Source: Bacteroidales bacterium
GTDB lineage: Bacteria > Bacteroidota > Bacteroidia > Bacteroidales > DTU049
Assembly (NCBI GenBank): GCA_016937255.1
Contig: JAFGWG010000120.1
Location: 1 to 38,021 of the forward strand
DNA length: 38,021 bases
Direction: 5' to 3'
The notes beneath the pieces were generated by a model that made no database searches, was not told where the DNA came from, and worked only from the letters and a program-made list of their open reading frames with translations. Position numbers and translations under genes: made by a program. Below are positions 34,784-38,021 of this stretch, in pieces (position 1 is the stretch's first letter; each line of letters starts with the position of its first letter).

Positions 34784-35863
34784 TTATTTTGGGGCAAATC
34801 GAAGAAGCGCCCATGCTATAGCTCCAAAAACAATATTTGGTATCCAAACCGCCAACATAGCCGGCATATTTCCATTGGTAGAAAAAGTTGCACTAAACTG
34901 CATCAAGATAATATATGCAAAACTTAAAGCAAGCCCAAAAAACAAGTGCAAGCCCGTGCCTCCGCGTGTTTTTCGACTCGATAATGCAACCCCAATCAAA
35001 GTTAGAATTATAGTTGCAAAAGGGAAAGCAATTCTTCGGTGTCGTTCAACCAAAAGAAAACTCACATTATCTGCCCCTCGCATCTTTTGCTGAGCGATAT
35101 AATGATTTAGCTCGAAGAAATTCATAACCTCAACATTGCCCGCATCCTGATTAAAATCTTCAGGTTTCATTTCAAGAATAGTATCTTTTTGAGGGTAGAA
35201 ATTCAGAGTTTCAATAGAATCTTGTATAGTGCGTTCATACACATTGGTCATCACCCAATGCCCAGAGATGGTATCATAGCGGGTCATATCTGCACTCACC
35301 TTTTTGGTCATCCCATTTTCAAAATCAATGCTTTCTATGGTAAAGTAAATTCCTTTTCGGGTTTCAAAATTGAAAGATTCCATAAAAATATACTCTCCCG
35401 GTGCTATTTGCATATGTATGTTTCTCGCACCAGTAGGAGGATTCTTTCTGACATACACAAGCTCAAAATCAATTCGCTGTTTATTGGCTGGTGGAATTAG
35501 AAAATTCTGCAAGAAAAAAGTCAATATTGCAAATAAAAAGGCCGTGAAAACAAAAGGATACAGCATTCTTTGAAAGCTCACTCCACCAGTTAAAATCGCA
35601 ACAATCTCTGTATTACCAGCCATGCGAGAACTTACGTAAACAACTGAAATAAAAACAAATAGAGGACTGAAAAGATTAATAAAATATGGAATAAAATTCA
35701 AATAGTACTGAAAAAGAATCGCTGAAAAGGGAGCTTTATGATCAATAAAATCATCAATTTTCTCTGAAATATCGAAAGCAATGATAATAAAAAGCAAAAG
35801 AAGAATCGACAAGACAAAAGCCGAAATAAATTTTTTAACAATATATCGATCAATAATCTTCAT
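34784..35863 (-). CDS. lptG: Lipopolysaccharide export permease LptG (YjgP/YjgQ family)
   Basis: The 359-residue inner-membrane protein belongs to the LptF/LptG family that, with LptB, extracts lipopolysaccharide from the inner membrane for transport to the cell surface. It has the family topology: three N-terminal helices starting with IDRYIVKKFISAFVLSILLLLFIIIAF, LSILFQYYLNFIPYFINLFSPLFVFISVVYVSSRMAGNTEIVAILTGGVSF-type coupling region (here from residue about 47), FVFTAFLFAILTFFL, a central periplasmic β-jellyroll (about 125-265), then three C-terminal helices after RHRRIAFPFATIILTLIGVALSSRKTRGG. The start lies 3 bases after the tgt stop, and this tgt-permease pairing is common in Bacteroidota. 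LptF and LptG are hard to tell apart by sequence, and the second permease is not in the window. Confidence 0.88.
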   Translation of the reverse strand: MKIIDRYIVKKFISAFVLSILLLLFIIIAFDISEKIDDFIDHKAPFSAILFQYYLNFIPYFINLFSPLFVFISVVYVSSRMAGNTEIVAILTGGVSFQRMLYPFVFTAFLFAILTFFLQNFLIPPANKQRIDFELVYVRKNPPTGARNIHMQIAPGEYIFMESFNFETRKGIYFTIESIDFENGMTKKVSADMTRYDTISGHWVMTNVYERTIQDSIETLNFYPQKDTILEMKPEDFNQDAGNVEVMNFFELNHYIAQQKMRGADNVSFLLVERHRRIAFPFATIILTLIGVALSSRKTRGGTGLHLFFGLALSFAYIILMQFSATFSTNGNMPAMLAVWIPNIVFGAIAWALLRFAPK

Positions 35864-35866
35864 CTA

Positions 35867-36991
35867 TTATAATCTTTGGCTACAAGAGGCTTCAGCTTCT
35901 TTTGCCCAGGTTTCGTAATCCCCAGCCAGCACAGCCTCTCTCGCTTCGGCTACCAATCGCAGATAAAACGCTAAGTTATGAATACTGCCAATAATCGGAC
36001 CCAGCATTTCACCAGCAACAAATAAATGACGCAGATATGCTTTTGTGGTCTGCTGATCCAATGGCAATGGACTATTTTCATCAATAGGTGAAAAATCGTT
36101 CTCCCATTTTTTATTGCGTATGTTCATAATTCCATTGCGGGTAAATAACATGGCATTTCTTCCGTTTCGCGTAGGCATAACACAATCGAACATATCTATT
36201 CCGTGACCAATTCCACGAATAATATTGGCCGGTGTGCCCACGCCCATGAGGTAACGTGGTTTATCCTTTGGAAGTATATCGCAAACCATTTCGGTCATTT
36301 CATACATCTGCTCAACCGGCTCTCCTACACTCAATCCGCCGATAGCATAACCGGGACTTTCAAAAGAACTGATGTATTCAGCTGATTGTTTGCGTAAATC
36401 TTTATACACACTACCTTGAACAATTGGGAAAAGTCCCTGCTCGTAGCCGTACAAAGGTTCAGTTTTTTGAAAATGATCGTAACAGCGTTTCAGCCAACGG
36501 TGAGTAAGCTCCATGCTCTTTTTTGCATAATCGTATTCAGCAGGATATGGCGTACACTCATCAAAAGCCATCATGATGTCTGCACCAATGATACGCTGCA
36601 TATCCATCACGTTTTCGGGGCTAAAAAAATGCTTACTGCCATCGATATGGGAGCGGAATTCCACACCTTCGTCTGTAATTTTGCGAATATTTGACAAAGA
36701 ATAGACCTGATATCCGCCACTATCGGTCAATATTGGGCGATCCCAGCCATTAAAACCATGTAAACCGCCGGCTTTTCGTAAAATTTCTGCCCCAGGACGA
36801 AGATAAAGATGATAGGTATTGCCCAGAATAATCTGTGCTTGAATATCATTTCGCAAAGCGTCGAATCCGACACCTTTTACCGCACCCAATGTACCTACCG
36901 GCATAAATATGGGTGTTTTAATCTCGCCATGGGCAGTTTTCAGAATCCCTGCACGGGCTTTCGAGCTTGTATTTTGTATTGTAAATTCCAT
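35867..36991 (-). CDS. tgt: tRNA-guanine transglycosylase lacking the canonical zinc cysteines
   Basis: The product is 374 residues from ATG 36991 (MEFTIQNTSS); an in-frame ATG four codons upstream is less likely because a promoter-like box overlaps it. The enzyme exchanges guanine-34 for the queuine precursor preQ1 in Tyr, His, Asn and Asp tRNAs. The catalytic features are intact: MPVGTLGAVKG, Asp90 in PILTDSGGYQ, VQGSVYKDLR, GGLSVGEP and nucleophile Asp269 in DCVMPTRNGR. The C-terminal zinc site normally CxCxxC…H is altered: the stretch SPIDENSPLPLDQQTTKAYL (301-320) has no cysteine, although His338 (SIHNL) remains. Activity is still expected from the intact core. It is translated 3 bases ahead of lptG and faces a divergent RHS fragment 77 bases away. 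Confidence 0.95.
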   Translation of the reverse strand: MEFTIQNTSSKARAGILKTAHGEIKTPIFMPVGTLGAVKGVGFDALRNDIQAQIILGNTYHLYLRPGAEILRKAGGLHGFNGWDRPILTDSGGYQVYSLSNIRKITDEGVEFRSHIDGSKHFFSPENVMDMQRIIGADIMMAFDECTPYPAEYDYAKKSMELTHRWLKRCYDHFQKTEPLYGYEQGLFPIVQGSVYKDLRKQSAEYISSFESPGYAIGGLSVGEPVEQMYEMTEMVCDILPKDKPRYLMGVGTPANIIRGIGHGIDMFDCVMPTRNGRNAMLFTRNGIMNIRNKKWENDFSPIDENSPLPLDQQTTKAYLRHLFVAGEMLGPIIGSIHNLAFYLRLVAEAREAVLAGDYETWAKEAEASCSQRL

Positions 36992-37000
36992 AATAAAGCC

Positions 37001-37008
37001 CAAAATTA
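37001..37008 (-). promoter_or_regulatory. Putative -7 promoter box of the tgt-lptG unit
   Basis: On the minus strand this reads TAATTTTG (TAnnTTTG), nine bases before the ATG at 36991, giving a very short leader. No TTG at the usual spacing was found, so support is moderate. Confidence 0.35.
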
Positions 37009-37068
37009 CATCAATTTTCTGAGTTTATTTTCATTGGAAAGCAATCGCCGAAGGTCGGATCTCTTCGC

Positions 37069-38021
37069 ATGAATGAAGTTGCGAAAAAGAAAGCTACAAT
37101 TAACGGGGTTGATTCTATGGTTATTTCCGGTCGAGCTTATATTGATCCGTATGGTAGAGTTGATTCTGTTTCTCAACCTGCTACTGAAGCTCTTGGCAAT
37201 GAACTTAATTTCACACCTCATAATCCTGTAAGTATCACTATTACTGCTTTGGATGAGTTAGATAGGCCTGTTCTACAAACTATGCCGGACAATACAACCA
37301 TTCAATATGAATATGGTTTTGGAGCAGATGCCTTTGGAACAACTTGTTTTAGTACTGAAATAACCGACCCAAACAACAATATAACCACACAATATACCAA
37401 TGCCCGGGGATTGAAAACAACGGTTATTGCGCCCTACAGTATTACTACAAGTTTCGAGTATGGCCCGCTGGGCGAACTGCTCATGTCTATGGATCCGGAA
37501 AGCAATCAAACTAGTTACCTGTACGATATGCTTGGCCGTCTTACCTCACGTGTACACCCCGATGCCGGTACAACCAGCTACACCTACGATCTTGCAGGAA
37601 ACGTACTTACAACGCAAACTGAAAATCTTCAGAACAATAACGAGTATATACAATATCACTATGACAGCCTGCGTTTGGACTACATAGAATACCCGCAAAA
37701 CCCAGAAATGAACGTTTATTACGAGTATGGATGTAAAAACACCGGCAACCAGAGCGGTCGCCTCGTAAAAATGCAGGATGCTTCGGGTGTTCAAACTTTT
37801 ACCTATGGAAACATGGGTGAACTTATTGAAAATAATCATACCTTTGTAGTACCTGTAACATCAGGTGAAAATTATATGTTCCGCACCAAATGGAAATATG
37901 ACAGTTGGAATCGTATTGACAGTATTGTTTATCCTGACGGGGAAATTCTTACTTACAGCTACGATAACGGGGGTAAACTCATAGAGATGCACGGGGTTAA
38001 GAACAATTATACTTATGCCTA
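37069..38021 (+). CDS. RHS/YD-repeat protein fragment, open at the window's right edge and probably 5'-truncated
   Basis: A plus-strand frame runs without a stop from 36997 to the window end; the first ATG is 37069, giving at least 317 residues. The sequence has repeats of the RHS/YD type: ITALDELDRPVLQTMPDNTTIQYEYG, TSYLYDMLGRLTSRVHPDAGTTSYTYDLAGNV, NVYYEYGCKN, TFTYGNMGEL and ILTYSYDNGGKLIEMHG. Near the start, VISGRAYIDPYGRVDSVSQP matches the region that in SpvB/Tc-toxin/RHS-like proteins lies far inside a much larger protein. No signal peptide or other N-terminal domain precedes it, so the frame looks truncated by recombination or deletion. RHS proteins encapsulate or deliver C-terminal toxins; any toxin tip and immunity gene would lie beyond the window. 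Confidence 0.75.
   Translation, partial: MNEVAKKKATINGVDSMVISGRAYIDPYGRVDSVSQPATEALGNELNFTPHNPVSITITALDELDRPVLQTMPDNTTIQYEYGFGADAFGTTCFSTEITDPNNNITTQYTNARGLKTTVIAPYSITTSFEYGPLGELLMSMDPESNQTSYLYDMLGRLTSRVHPDAGTTSYTYDLAGNVLTTQTENLQNNNEYIQYHYDSLRLDYIEYPQNPEMNVYYEYGCKNTGNQSGRLVKMQDASGVQTFTYGNMGELIENNHTFVVPVTSGENYMFRTKWKYDSWNRIDSIVYPDGEILTYSYDNGGKLIEMHGVKNNYTYA

Noticed and set aside
35867-36991. Tgt as a pseudogene because of the lost zinc cysteines
   Set aside because: The frame is full length, all catalytic motifs are intact, and the gene is tightly coupled to lptG, so it is treated as functional.

Overview
The window is an A+T-rich, gene-dense piece of a Bacteroidota chromosome. This rests on several independent lineage markers: secreted proteins ending in type IX secretion system (T9SS) sorting domains of both type A (…YPNP…) and type B (…PNSFTPNGDGQND…), a PorP/SprF family protein, members of Bacteroidota-specific families (DUF4271, DUF4837, DUF4369-thioredoxin), and TAnnTTTG-type -7 promoter boxes. 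Fe-superoxide dismutase together with acetate kinase suggests an organism that meets oxygen but can also ferment. The order within Bacteroidota cannot be fixed from the sequence alone.

Layout. (1) 1-5.7 kb: the 3' end of a large T9SS adhesin; then, on the minus strand, two adjacent related secreted proteins with a thioester-domain-like pattern, an M28 metallopeptidase, and a very small T9SS-tagged protein. A perfect 17-bp inverted repeat lies between these genes. (2) 6.0-8.9 kb, plus: small outer-membrane barrel, Fe-SOD (sodB), a terminator, a possibly structured leader, and a B12-binding-like radical SAM protein. (3) 8.9-11.5 kb, minus: DUF4837 lipoprotein and an MltD-like LysM lytic transglycosylase. 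(4) 11.7-14.6 kb, plus: tight three-gene unit of a PerM/AI-2E family permease, a radical SAM/SPASM protein and an NYN + OST-HTH (putative RNA-acting) protein. (5) 14.7-18.0 kb, minus: T9SS-secreted VWA protein and ackA, each with a clear terminator. (6) 18.1-27.4 kb, plus: a ten-gene, largely overlapping run: DUF4271, hemD-like, rnpA, yidD, ctpA, O-antigen-ligase-like, cdd, a thioredoxin-fold lipoprotein lacking CxxC, a stand-alone barrel, lpxH. (7) 27.4-34.7 kb, minus: an adhesin / PorP / TPR-PD40-OmpA-like cassette with a good upstream promoter. (8) 34.8-37.0 kb, minus: tgt and lptG. (9) 37.07 kb to the end, plus: an RHS/YD-repeat reading frame that looks 5'-truncated and runs off the window.

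Functional themes. Much of the window serves the cell envelope: peptidoglycan turnover (MltD-like), lipopolysaccharide synthesis and export (lpxH, lptG, O-antigen-ligase-like), membrane protein insertion (yidD), a periplasmic protease (ctpA), and T9SS export of surface proteins. The best candidates for less-described biology are the paired TQXA/TED-like proteins at 1.8-3.5 kb, the adhesin-PorP-OmpA-like operon, the PerM-rSAM-NYN unit, and three proteins of familiar families lacking expected residues (thioredoxin fold without CxxC, Tgt without its zinc cysteines, OmpA-like domain with an altered ligand position). No tRNA, rRNA, CRISPR array, transposase or prophage gene was seen.
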